From: Brachionus koreanus
Taxonomy: Eukaryota > Rotifera > Eurotatoria > Ploima > Brachionidae
Length of the DNA stretch: 20,850 bases
Direction: 5' to 3'
NCBI GenBank assembly: GCA_016987375.1
Contig: PJRA01000198.1
Coordinates: forward strand, 1,391,321-1,412,170
Shown here in pieces: positions 9,258-18,645 of the stretch; the stretch's first letter is position 1, and each line of letters starts with the position of its first letter. Below the pieces are notes generated by a model. That model was not told the DNA's origin. It searched no databases and worked only from the letters and a program-made list of their open reading frames with translations. The translations under genes were made by a program, and so were the position numbers.

Positions 9258-10637
9258 CTAAAATTATAAATTTTTTTACATTTGGCTCTGAATTACGATT
9301 AGACAAAATTTAAAAGAAATAAGAGATTTTACTCTGATCAAACATAAATCATAAATTTTTTAAATTAAAGTGATAAAATAAATGATACTAATTTATATAA
9401 TATAATAATAATAATGGTAAGCTACAGCAGGATACCTGCGAGCGAGACTAGCTTTAGTCTGGCTATGGTAGCTATGAAAAAAAAAATTGTCCGTGTCGAA
9501 TTTAGTTAACCAGGTCTATACATATACAAATTAGCATTTCATTTATTTCAAATAAAAATTTCTTTATTTTTTTTTTTCAGCTTTCAGCTTTTCTTTTCTT
9601 TATCTCATATTTTTTGTGATGTTAAATTTAATTTTTTTTTTAAATTTTTTTCAAGATCAGTGTGGAAATTAGAAAATTATTTATTTATCAAAAGTGTTTT
9701 GAAATTCAAAACAAAAATTCTTCCTTTTTATAAAATATTAAAAAAAATCACTGCAAAAAGTCAGCATACTTTGTTTCATTTATTAATTTGATTTCTTCAA
9801 CAGAAGGTGCATTTTTTTTTAAAACTATCTTATTTTAGTAAATTTTAATCTATCGAAAAAAGAAGAATTGTTGCTTTGAATTTCACAATAAAAATAAGGG
9901 TTAAAGTAAAAAGCTGCTATTTTTGAAAATAAAGCATAAACATAAGTTAGCGACTACTGAACCGTGTTTGTGTTGATTTTGTTGATGGTCATTATAAACA
10001 ATAACTTTTTTCTAATTTTCAACAATCTTTAAAAAGTACTGAAATGCTTATTAAAGTTAAGATTTATCAAAGAAATATTACAGATAATTTAAAGTATCTC
10101 AAGGTGTCGCAGTAATTTCCAAAACAGCATCATCAATTAAGCTGTGTTAAAATGGCATGGAAAAAAATAGCATTTATTAATTAAGCATTGTTAAACTAAT
10201 ATTACTAAAAAAAGTATAAATTAAGCAATGATTGTATTTTTTTCAATATGCAAATCTGTTCCATTATTTCAATAATTCTAACTAAAGAACAATTAATTAA
10301 AAATAACTTGATACAAAATGGTGGAAAAAAGTTTAAAAATATGTCCTTGAGACATTGAATTCTAATAATTTCTGGTTAAAAAAGAAAATTCTTTTAATCA
10401 ACTGGAAAATATTTGGAACCTTTAAATAAATTAATTATATAGCTAAACAAAAGCAAAAAAAGTGGATTATATTGATGAAACTCGTTTCTTGAAAACTTAG
10501 GCAATTAATTTGAATTTTTTAACAATAAAAAATTTGAAAAAAATAAATTCAATAAATACAAAATGAAATTTTTAAATATAACTTTTGATAATTCTTTTGA
10601 TTCTTTAGTATTTAAACAAAAATTTTAAACCACAAAC
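9258..10637 (-). other. USP47 intron 1
   Basis: 1,380-bp intron with donor AG|GTTTGT and acceptor AATTTTAG. Most is AT-rich with no recognisable gene, in particular 9487-10637. The exception is a compact, GC-richer three-stem sequence with an A10 tail at 9420-9486. Confidence 0.8.
9420..9486. other. Three-stem structured sequence with A10 tail
   Basis: AGCTAC (9420-9425) pairs with GTAGCT (9468-9473). Inside are GCAGG-ATA-CCTGC (9427-9439) and AGACT-AGCTTT-AGTCT (9445-9460). The latter is extended by AGC 9441-9443 with GCT 9462-9464 across a G/G mismatch. Together they make a perfect three-way junction in 54 nt, followed within four bases by ten A (9477-9486). It is GC-richer than its surroundings. 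It lacks the CTGATGA/GAAA core of a hammerhead and the arm sizes of a tRNA. It may be a SINE end or a retroposed small RNA. Confidence 0.4.
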
Positions 10638-11287
10638 CTATAAATTCCATTGCGAAATTCCGGAGTCATATACAAAGTTTGCAATAGACTGTTTAAATAG
10701 CAGGTCATAGCTTGATTTATTAGACCAACATATCCATTGTTATCATCATCGAAAAGTTTAAAAGATGGAAGCGTTGAATTTATCGGTCCGTAAATAGTGT
10801 TTGAGCAACCATTGCGTCGCGACATGCTATATATCTCTGGACTAGTTTCTTTTAGGTCATCGTCAAATATGTTTTGCTGATAATTGGGACTAGGAAAGCT
10901 AAAATTATCGGTTTTAAGTCGCTTTGGTGGTCCTTCTTTTTCATGTATTTCAAATATATTTTTCGATGTACTGCTTAGACCAAGACCAGACAAATAAGTT
11001 GATTGAATTTCGCTTATATTAAGCAATTCGTTGTTGCATTTCCACATTAGATTAAAAGAATCTGGTTCATAGGAGTAATGTAAACTAGCTTCTTTTACTA
11101 AGCTTTCCAGAGTGCACGAACCAGACAAATTAATGGCGTGTCGACGACACGTGTTAAGTGGGTCTGTCAAATCGGTAAGTATGCATGTATAGGAAACGTT
11201 TGGCTGATTGCTTGCAGAAGATATTTCGAGCTGGTCACTGAATACTTTATTTTTGAGATATTGATAGGAACTGTCTATTCTGACCAT
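10638..11287 (-). CDS. USP47: USP47 ubiquitin protease, coding exon 1 with start
   Basis: USP47 is a cysteine protease that removes ubiquitin from proteins; in animals it is known for stabilising DNA polymerase beta and acting in signalling. This exon gives residues 1-216 plus two bases of codon 217. The start is ATG 11287 (GACGAAATGG). The N-terminal part (VSYTCILTDLTDPLNTCRRH and on) aligns in layout with the human N-terminal ubiquitin-like region. A low-complexity linker follows, then the Cys box YVGLINQAMTCYLNSLLQTL with catalytic Cys196, then MTPEFRNGIYR. The donor is AG|GTTTGT, a weak consensus, but exon 2 restores RWNHSEV in frame. Exons 1-3 together contain the whole catalytic domain with all three catalytic residues. 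The upstream neighbour on the same strand is the sulfotransferase at 12749. Confidence 0.9.
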
Positions 11288-12266
11288 TTCGTCTTTATAA
11301 ATTTTTGTTGCTGTTGTTATTTAGAGACCGATTAGCTATTTAACTGAATAACTAATAATTCAAAAAAAAACTTAATTATTTTATGTCTAAGGGATAATAA
11401 TAATTTTAAATTTTTTATGTCGATTTGTCAAAGTGAATTGTAAAAGACCAAGAGGGTATAATGAATTTCTATAGCGAAACTCCTTTTTACATATATTGTA
11501 TATATAGAAAAAAAAAATTTAAGTAATTTTAATTTTTACATATATTTATTTATTCATTTTCATTTTATTTAAGAGAGGTTTGTATACGCTTTAGATATTG
11601 CAAATTAATATAGTCAGATATATTTATTTAGAAAAAATTATTAGAATTCGTGCAAAAATTTAAAAACTAAAGTAATATTTATATGCATGCAATTATCATT
11701 TGTTTTAATCAAACTAGATTAAAATTCGCCAAAAAATTAGTCAAAAATTAGTTGGTGTAAATTTATTTTGTTTTTTATTATTTTGTTGATTTTTAACCAA
11801 AAAAGAAGAAAACTATTAAAAAAAAATTTTTTTTCCAAATTAATAAATTTTTTAAAAAATTTCATTATTTGTCAAGAATTAAAATTTTGCTTTATGTTTT
11901 TGACTAGTTGTATTAATAATACATTACTCAATTGATTAATTAGAATTATTTAATAATAATTTAAAATATTTATTATTGAAAATTCAATTTTAAAAATAAT
12001 TAAAAAATTGATTAATACCATTCCTTATATATATTTTACTTGAACCAAAGTTGTCTAAATGTCACAAGTCTTATGTCTTGTAGCATGTGCAGATTTAAAA
12101 AAATATAAAAATTACAAAGTCTTAACTTGGATTTTATTTTAACATTATCAAAAGTACATTGTTAGTTTCCTGTTCTTGTTGATGATCTTAATGATAATAT
12201 CAATTATTCATAGATAGTTATGTGATCAAACGATCAAAATGTTTTATTTTATCTATTTAAAATATA
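11288..12266. other. AT-rich region upstream of USP47
   Basis: It contains the presumed USP47 5'UTR and promoter (just above 11287, CAGCAACAAC-like sequence) and long A/T runs. I could not place a TATA box or start site with confidence, and I see no other gene. Confidence 0.5.
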
Positions 12267-12325
12267 GCTTGGATTTGAACCCCGCCAGTTTGGAATGGAT
12301 CTTAGTCCTTCCTTTCAGCCACATG
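12267..12325 (-). repeat. tRNA-Ser-like sequence, probable SINE head or decayed tRNA
   Basis: On the minus strand, GTGGCTGAAAGG carries a box A-like TGGCTGAAAGG (12321-12311). It is followed by GGACTAAGATCC, which resembles the anticodon stem of tRNA-Ser with its loop shortened, and by a perfect box B, GGTTCAAATCC (12281-12271). The acceptor stem does not pair, so it is not a functional tRNA by eye. A class-II tRNA-derived SINE promoter or a tRNA pseudogene is the best reading. Downstream (12266 to about 12150) is AT-rich and could be the SINE body. Confidence 0.5.
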
Positions 12326-12326
12326 A

Positions 12327-12748
12327 AAAAGAACATAAAAGTGAATTAGGTGAAATGTAATAATTAAAGTAAAAAAACAAAATAAATAAGAATTAGAGTT
12401 ACAGCAGATTGCGTGTGAAGCAAATCGTTAAAAGCTATCAATTTAAAATTATATCAATCAATTTTTAAGATATCAATTTGAACTATATTGACTTTGTAAA
12501 AGAATTTTTAAAAATTTTATATAAATTTATTGATGTTTTTATTCAAAAAGAAACTAATTAACCCTTTATTTTTATGAAAATCTAAATTTTAAATATCAAA
12601 AATTTTATTTAAATTTAATAAATGAAATGTTAATCAGTCGACTATGAAGTTTAATTTTTAAATTTTTTTAATTTATGCCTTTTGTTATATTATCTTAGAT
12701 TATCAAAAAATAATAATTTTTTAAACAAATTGATTCTATTTTTAAATG
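12327..12748. other. 3' flank of the sulfotransferase gene
   Basis: AT-rich, no gene seen. Minus-strand AATAAA words at 12609-12604 and 12570-12565 are candidate polyadenylation signals for the sulfotransferase, 140 and 179 bp past its stop. Such words are common by chance in this composition. Confidence 0.35.
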
Positions 12749-13798
12749 TTATTCAAAATTTAAATCTGAGTGGAAATCATCCATCTCCTCATTAGTTCTA
12801 GTGAGCAACCAGCACTTTTTTGCCAAATTTTTTGGTAAATTTTTCTTCAAAATAAATGCTTTAAAAGGAACATCAGCAAAAAATATCCTATCCTTTCTCC
12901 CTTTTGTGCATCTTTTTTGATACCTTTTATTCAAAAATTTTAGCTTTTTTACTTCATCTCTCAAATATGGCGATATCTTTTCGTACTCTTTTTTCCAATA
13001 ATTGTACAAAATAAAGTCGGCATTGCTCATTTTTGGAATAATCTCTTCTACTAGTTTTCGTTGATTTTCGCTTGGCGCCTTAGTACCTTCGTTTACACTC
13101 AAACATACCACATCTTCGTAAGAAATGTTGAGAATTTTTTTAAGCAAAATCATGCCTTCATCAAAATATTCGTTCAACAGTACCAAATCAAAATCTTTTT
13201 TAATTTTTCTAATAAGACTTTCTTTTGAACCATTATAAAACCCTCCGCATTTAACATAACCTAAATCATGACTCATCAAATTTCTTGTCAAGCATTTGAA
13301 CTTTTGTTTTGTTTTTTTATCCAATTTCAGCTTTGTTAAATTATTTGATTTGTGATAAAATGATCTAAAGTAATTTTCTAAAAGTTCTCTTTCGTTTGGA
13401 CGATAATTCAATCTTGACAAAAATTGATCAACTGGATTGCGAAGTATGGTAATGTAAAGTGAGTCATTGCGGGGAAAAATACTTTCAGCCACTGTTGATC
13501 TGTGAATGGAATGTCTTCCGAAAAATATTTTCTCAAATTTAGGTTTCTTCATTGTTTTTAAATTATCTACATTTTTCATTTTGAATTTTACTGCTAAACG
13601 ATGAAGTACGTTGTTTACAGCGCTTCCACCAGTTTTGTGTGTCTTCAGGAAATAAATGTTTTTAATTCTTTTGGATAACAACTTTTCATTTAAAGTAATA
13701 AAATTAGTTATCTTGAAAGCTTTTTTAGATTCAAATCGATTAAAATAATAATAGATTACAATAACAAATAAAATAAATGTTAATAATGCTTTTTTCAT
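12749..13798 (-). CDS. Galactose 3-O-sulfotransferase-like Golgi enzyme
   Basis: Type II membrane sulfotransferase that should move sulfate from PAPS to a terminal galactose on glycolipid or glycoprotein in the Golgi lumen. I start it at ATG 13798, giving 349 residues. The open frame extends 27 codons further up, but only to a TTG, so that part is probably untranslated. Residues 4-19 (ALLTFILFVIVIYYYF) form the signal-anchor after a short basic end. FLKTHKTGGS at 50-59 is the 5'-phosphosulfate-binding loop, and ILRNPVDQFLSRLNY from 118 is the 3'-phosphate-binding motif with Arg120 and Ser128. Both match the GAL3ST/cerebroside sulfotransferase family well. Several N-glycosylation sequons are present (NDS, NLT, NGS, NIS). 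It is shorter than human members (about 400-490 residues) and intronless. The exact acceptor sugar cannot be read from sequence. Confidence 0.85.
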   Translation of the reverse strand: MKKALLTFILFVIVIYYYFNRFESKKAFKITNFITLNEKLLSKRIKNIYFLKTHKTGGSAVNNVLHRLAVKFKMKNVDNLKTMKKPKFEKIFFGRHSIHRSTVAESIFPRNDSLYITILRNPVDQFLSRLNYRPNERELLENYFRSFYHKSNNLTKLKLDKKTKQKFKCLTRNLMSHDLGYVKCGGFYNGSKESLIRKIKKDFDLVLLNEYFDEGMILLKKILNISYEDVVCLSVNEGTKAPSENQRKLVEEIIPKMSNADFILYNYWKKEYEKISPYLRDEVKKLKFLNKRYQKRCTKGRKDRIFFADVPFKAFILKKNLPKNLAKKCWLLTRTNEEMDDFHSDLNFE

Positions 13799-14436
13799 AG
13801 TTTGTTTTGTAAATATTTTGTAAAGAAAAATTCTTTTGATAATTGATTTCTTACACTTAAATAAAACAGCTACAATCAAACAGATTCGTTAAAGATAATT
13901 TTTATGCAAATTAAAAACACTAAACAATTTAAATAAAAATGATTCAATCAACATTTTAAATTTTTCTAACAAAATAATTGTTAATCAAAAAATATTTGTG
14001 AAAAATTGCTCAGAATATCTTAGAAAGAGCAATTTTATTCTTAATCGTTCAATTTCATCTTATATGAAAATTCGAAACCCAAAACATTCCACTTCCAAGA
14101 GTCAATCAAATCAAAAATTTCTTTGAATAAAATCGAATCAGGTGTAGTTTGACATGCTTGTCTTGTAATTAAATATTAAATTTAATTAGTATCATAAAAA
14201 AAATTTATGCACTCAATTTCTAAAAAACATGCTTTTAATTTAATTAATTTTTTTATTTAAGTTTTAATATGTAATTAAAACTGAGCTTAGTTAAGTAAAA
14301 AAAACCTCTAATCCTTCTCCAGTTACAGTCATGTATTTCTCGATAAATTTCTAGTTTTAATATATAAATTATCGTCATTTCTCAGATTAAATAATAAAAA
14401 AAAAATTTTTTTTTTTAAATTTATTTTACACTATCG
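13799..14436. promoter_or_regulatory. Divergent intergenic promoter region
   Basis: This 638-bp gap separates the sulfotransferase (leftward) from the cysteine-rich protein gene (rightward), so it must hold both 5' ends. TATATAAA at 14361-14368 is 69 bp before the rightward ATG. A TCAGATT initiator-like word at 14382-14388 follows at a plausible TATA-to-start spacing. For the leftward gene I could not pick a promoter element from the AT background. Confidence 0.35.
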
Positions 14437-15042
14437 ATGAACCTTTTATTCAATTATATAATAGCTTTATATTTAATCAAAATTTATTTGTGTCAAAGTA
14501 ATTGTTCACAAAATTGGTACTGTGCCTTATCATCAGAAACAAAAGAAATAACAATTTTAGAAAACGGATTTTGTGATTGTAAATGCTGCCAAAGTTTAGT
14601 TTTGAACATTTGTTCAGTTTGTTTAGAAACAGGTCAAATAAATTTAGTTTCAGAAGGCGACTGTCATGATTATGCTTGTAGCACTTTGTGTGAAAAAATG
14701 TCATCATGCGAAACCAATTGTAAATATGATAACAATTCGGAATGCTTTTTTGCAGATTTAATCTGTAGAAATTTTGACTCTAGTTTTGTAGTCAAAACGG
14801 AATACTCGAATTATCGAACTGTTTGTGGAAAGACAGCACTATTTTTCACACAATTGGAAACAACATTTTTAGATAATTTCTCTTATAGACAGGAAGAGTC
14901 AACAACTAAAACAAACGTGTTAGGTTTAAATCAAAGTAACTATTCGATTAATTACAACAAGATTAATTTTTTCTCAATTTTTATAACATTTTTAATTACA
15001 ATAAGTCACAAAAGTGAATTGATGTTTTTAAAAATTATTTAA
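14437..15042 (+). CDS. Cysteine-rich secreted or membrane-anchored protein, unrecognised
   Basis: A 201-residue single-exon protein I cannot assign to a family. Residues 1-19 (MNLLFNYIIALYLIKIYLC) form a signal peptide, probably cleaved near Cys19-Ser21. Residues 20-130 hold 16 cysteines, an even number fitting eight disulfides. They include the dense patch CDCKCC (46-51) and the pairs CSVC (59-62) and CxxxC at 81-85 and 91-95. Sequons NCS, NFS, NQS and NYS suggest N-glycosylation. After a Ser/Thr/Asn-rich stretch the C-terminus has a hydrophobic run (INFFSIFITFLITI, then a polar tail). It could be a membrane anchor or, less well, a GPI signal. A TATA-like box lies 69 bp upstream and AATAAA (15043-15048) directly touches the TAA stop, implying a very short 3'UTR. 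Codon use is AT-rich like the sulfotransferase. A lineage-specific surface or extracellular protein is the safest reading. Confidence 0.7.
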   Translation: MNLLFNYIIALYLIKIYLCQSNCSQNWYCALSSETKEITILENGFCDCKCCQSLVLNICSVCLETGQINLVSEGDCHDYACSTLCEKMSSCETNCKYDNNSECFFADLICRNFDSSFVVKTEYSNYRTVCGKTALFFTQLETTFLDNFSYRQEESTTKTNVLGLNQSNYSINYNKINFFSIFITFLITISHKSELMFLKII

Positions 15043-15048
15043 AATAAA
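15043..15048 (+). terminator. Polyadenylation signal
   Basis: AATAAA immediately follows the stop codon of the cysteine-rich protein gene. Its position makes it credible, though the hexamer is frequent in AT-rich DNA. Confidence 0.45.
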
Positions 15049-16590
15049 ACATTTATTTAAATTTTATATTTCTTTGAAAAATTAAAATTAATTCAAAAAA
15101 CTTTATTGTTAAAATTTTTATCATTTATTTACCAAAATTTAGAAATATCTGTATGAAAAAATTTTCAGCTTGAATAGACTAAAAAGTTTGATGGAATTTT
15201 AAATTTCTCTAGATAATAATTTGAGCCCAAATAGATTTTTTTCAAAAAACAAAAAAATTAACGAAATATTTAATGCTGCAAGAAATAAAGTTGAAATTAT
15301 TAAATATAATTTTTAACAATACTTAAATTCTATTTTTTTCTATCTGTAAAAAAATAAAATTTTTACTTCAAAATTAGATGTTTTTTTTATTTTTTTAATC
15401 AAATAGATAAAATAAATTCTTTTTGAAGACAAATTAAATGTTTTTCTGAAACTTATTAAATTTTTCAAGAAAAAAATCAACATACTTAGTTTTTAAAAGC
15501 TATTATAGAAATTTATTATTTCAATCAAAAAACATATAATCTTCAATTTTGTAAAAAGGGGTCTAAAAAATCCATCATGCTTCCTGGTCTTTGATTAATG
15601 TTCTTGTATTAAGTGGATTAATTTGGTTTTAGCTCACTCAGAAAAAAATTAAGATATAATTTTATTGAGATTTAAGTAAATATCAATATTGATTTATTTG
15701 TTGTATAAGAAGAGTCTGTTACAAAATGGTGTCGGATTGTTACAAAAATTCAAAAATTTATCTGAACTCATTCAACAGTATAGCAAGTAATGAGACACAG
15801 GAACTTTCAAATCACTAAATTTCTGATATTTTTTGTAAATTTAAAAGACGTCCTATATTAAATCAGTATTATTGATTTATTTGCTACTTAAAAAAATTAT
15901 TTTAATTCATCATGTCAAAACAGTTCTTTTTAAAATTTTTAATTAAAAAATAAAGTCAAAAAAAGGAACATTTATGTTGTTTGATTGAATTAAAAAAAAA
16001 GAGACCTAGGAAACTAAGATAAATTATGATTATATTAGTAAGAGATATTTAAATTTTTTTTCTTTTATTTAAAAAAAAGACAAATTCAAATTTAACATTA
16101 AATCATTTGCCTGTGTCTATGAAATTGAAAAAAAAAAGAAGAAATTATGTAAAATTTTAACTCAATTTTAAATTTCGATTAAGACAAAATTAAAAAAGCC
16201 AAACGACGCTCTGTGTAATCAAAGTCTAATTTATTGCTCGAAGCTAATGATTACTTTACACAGAAAAATTTCTGAACAAAGCAAACATTTTAAAATTCGC
16301 AGTTGAAATTCAATCATAAATCTGCATTCTCATTTAAGTGTTGATGTATATAGAACATTCAAATGAGAAAAAAAAATTATAAATTTTGGGGGTGATAAAT
16401 GCTGGTCTTGGTTGGAAAGTCGAACAATCAATTCAAATAGCAGTAGGGCCACCACCAATTATAATATTTCAAATTATTCATAACTCTTTATTCTAATTAT
16501 CTAAGCCGCTTGCAATTTCTTCCTCAAACACTTGGCCCGTACAGAAATTATTTTTTATTATTCTTAAAATTATAATTAATATTTTAAATA
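15049..16590. other. AT-rich intergenic DNA
   Basis: No gene or transposon protein is visible. Two small imperfect hairpins can be seen: CTGTGTAATCA near 16211 with TGATTACTTTACACAG ending near 16264, and TTCTCATTT near 16327 with AAATGAGAA near 16371. Neither has a recognised role. Confidence 0.5.
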
Positions 16591-16649
16591 ACTCTCTCTC
16601 CTCTCTTGTTCTCTCTCTCTCTATCACTCTCTCTTTTTTTCTCTCTCTG
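16591..16649 (+). repeat. CT-rich microsatellite upstream of striatin
   Basis: Interrupted (CT)n/(TCTC)n tract; on the minus strand it reads as GAGA. It ends about 250 bp before the striatin ATG. GAGA/CT tracts are common near animal promoters, so a promoter-proximal role is possible but unproven. Confidence 0.7.
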
Positions 16650-16725
16650 TATTTTTTATTATTTTTTTAATAATAGCATGCGAATATGCTAGCTTCGTGT
16701 TAAATTTAAAACAGCAAGATCCAGT

Positions 16726-16842
16726 GTGAGCATTTTATTAGTCGTGAGTTATTTAGAATAACATAAAAAAACACTTTTTTCTCATTTTAATTTTTTGCCA
16801 TTCAAAAGTGACTGGACTAAATAATTTTAAATTTTATTTTAG
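16726..16842 (+). other. Probable 5'UTR intron of striatin
   Basis: CCAGT|GTGAGC at 16725/16726 is a fair donor and TTTTATTTTAG ending at 16842 is a good acceptor, giving a 117-bp intron. The remaining leader from 16843 to the ATG has in-frame stops. No transcript evidence is available here. Confidence 0.35.
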
Positions 16843-16902
16843 ACTTATGCTTTTGTTCGAGTGAATTAAAAAAAAGGCCAAGTTTGAACAAAAAAATCCA
16901 AA

Positions 16903-17139
16903 ATGGAACGATCAGATGATGTGGTGTTGTCAGGCGGGGGCATAAACACCAATGGAGAGGTGAACACATCCATGAACCCGTCGTCTAACTCTTCTTCCAA
17001 CAGCACACAGCCGACTAATGCGTCGGACAGGACCAGCAATACATACTCCATGCCGGGAATACTTCATTTTTTGCAGCACGAATGGAACCGGTTTGAATTC
17101 GAGCGGCAGCAGTGGGAGCTCGATAGAGCCGAGCTAATG
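16903..17139 (+). CDS. STRN: Striatin, coding exon 1
   Basis: Striatins are scaffold and PP2A regulatory subunits of the STRIPAK kinase/phosphatase complex. The ATG at 16903 (AAAATGG) is the first Met after an in-frame TGA 18 bases upstream, so the start is secure. Residues 1-49 are a Ser/Asn/Thr/Gly-rich disordered leader. Residues 50-78 read MPGILHFLQHEWNRFEFERQ, then QWELDRAEL. This matches the conserved striatin block in which FLQHEWxRF is the caveolin-binding motif and the coiled coil begins. The exon ends at Met79 with donor ATG|GTTGGC, phase 0. The calmodulin-binding segment and the WD40 repeats are not in the window. Confidence 0.88.
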
Positions 17140-17193
17140 GTTGGCTAATTCAATTCTTAAAATTAGCTTAAATTAATATTTTTAATTTTGAAG
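17140..17193 (+). other. Striatin intron 1, very short
   Basis: 54-bp GT-AG intron from GTTGGC to TTTTGAAG. Homology favours this acceptor because it yields TKISFLQGERRG, matching the conserved (A)xIxFLQGERxG of striatins. A second, stronger-looking acceptor, GTTTTTGCAG ending at 17214, is also in frame and would remove exactly seven residues (TKISFLQ). Confidence 0.7.
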
Positions 17194-17395
17194 ACAAAGA
17201 TTTCGTTTTTGCAGGGCGAACGCCGAGGACAAGAAAATCTTAAAAATAATTTACTAAGACGTATTAAAATGCTTGAATTAGCTTTAAAACAAGAAAGAAT
17301 CAAGTATCAAAAATTAAAGTTTGGATCCGATCCGTCGTCTTCAAACAACATGCAAAATGACGCCAAAACCAACACTTCCATCAACAATGATAATG
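17194..17395 (+). CDS. STRN: Striatin, coding exon 2 (gene continues off right edge)
   Basis: 202-nt exon encoding residues 80-146 plus one base. It carries the core of the coiled coil, ISFLQGERRGQENLK, then LLRRIKMLELALKQERIKYQ and KLKFG, which mediates striatin oligomerisation and PP2A A-subunit contact in known family members. The match to vertebrate striatin is nearly continuous. A Ser/Asn-rich stretch follows and ends at donor AATG|GTTAGT. The next intron (17396 onward) is at least 3.4 kb; no WD40-coding exon appears before 20850, so the rest of the gene is outside. Confidence 0.88.
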
Positions 17396-17566
17396 GTTAG
17401 TTGCTATCTTAAACAAATATTTTTAGCATCACATTCTATTTGTTTCTATAGAAACATTAGTGTTTAAACTAGATTTATTGATTGATAGGGTCATCTTAAA
17501 TAAACAATGTTTTTTTTTTAATAAGTAGTAAATTTATTTCAAGATTAATGTCATTTTCATTTCGAT

Positions 17567-17787
17567 GAGCTCTTCTTTGATTGTTTACCTCCATGTTATT
17601 GCTGGTCTTCGCACCTTTCGTCGCCCTTGTGGTGTCCATTGAAGGGCCTTTATTGCAAATATTTTTTCTCTCATTCTAAGTACATGTCCAAGCCACCGCA
17701 ATCTTTTGTTCTTAAAGCATTCACTTAATGGCTGTGAATTTGTTCTTTTGTATAGTTCAGCATTTGACAGTGTCTCAGGCCAGTAAG
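17567..17787 (-). mobile_element. LINE (non-LTR retrotransposon) 3' coding fragment
   Basis: On the minus strand one frame reads YWPETLSNAELYKRTNSQPL, then RLRWLGHVLRM, then ALQWTPQGRRKVRRPAITWR, then a TAA at 17587-17585, then TIKEEL. The WLGHVLRM ... ALxWxPxGxRxxxRPxxTWR block is characteristic of the region after the reverse-transcriptase domain in many animal non-LTR elements. The reverse transcriptase and endonuclease parts are absent, so it is a dead, 5'-truncated copy. It lies antisense in striatin intron 2 and is GC-richer than its flanks. Confidence 0.75.
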
Positions 17788-18645
17788 ATTAAATTAGAAC
17801 TTTATTTTCATTAATAAAAAATACTTTTTTTCAAAAAGTTTTGGTTAATTTCTTTACAATTAAGTAGAGTTAAGGATTAAAGAAACATAAAAAATGTAAA
17901 TAAAACATATAAATTGTGAATCAAGAATAAGCATAATTTCATTTTTAAATTGTTAATTAACACTAGAAGCATCCTTTTACATTTCAACAACAAAACCGAT
18001 AAAAAATTGACATTTTATGATCATCAAAATTTTACTTATTGATAGAACACTAACGAAAAAAATAAGTTCCTAAAGTTTTATTTTAAATTCATTACAATTT
18101 TTCAAATAATAATTTAGTCAATTTTTATGTTTACACATTGTTTGCGAAACTATATTTTTACGATTTAGTAACAAAAAAACTAGATAATCATTTTTGTGTT
18201 TTGGTTCACTTTTTTTAGGATTCAAAATTTAAAATTCTAGTTTATGTTGGATTAGTTTCACGTTTTTATGCTTTATTAATTCTTATCCCAGTAATAGGGG
18301 ATATTATTAAACGTTGGTCAAAAACCCAACTCAAGTCTTTCTTTTTTTTTAAAAATGAACTTATTACAAATTAATGATTAAAGTGACCAACCTTAATCAA
18401 TCTATTCTTGAGAAATATTGAAAAATCACATTCAAATAATAGTGAATAAAGCTAGAATAAATCTTAACCTTCATTTTTTGGTTAAAAAATGTAATGAACT
18501 TTTTCAATCAAATTAAGATTATTTCAAGTAATGTTTTAACATATTTGCTAAATAGTCTTTCAAAAGCATGACTCTTAAATTATCTTCCTATTTTTTTACT
18601 ATTAAATTATTTTATTTGTTCAAATAGCATCCATTTTAGAACATA
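17788..18645. other. Striatin intron 2, AT-rich part
   Basis: No gene, transposon protein or clear repeat seen between the LINE fragment and the long hairpin. Confidence 0.5.

Noticed and set aside
13799..13879. 27-codon upstream extension of the sulfotransferase frame
   Set aside because: It begins at TTG, not ATG; the ATG at 13798 gives a normal type II signal-anchor start.
14477..14707. Minus-strand open frame opposite the cysteine-rich protein
   Set aside because: Shadow of the plus-strand gene, which has a signal peptide and a polyadenylation signal.
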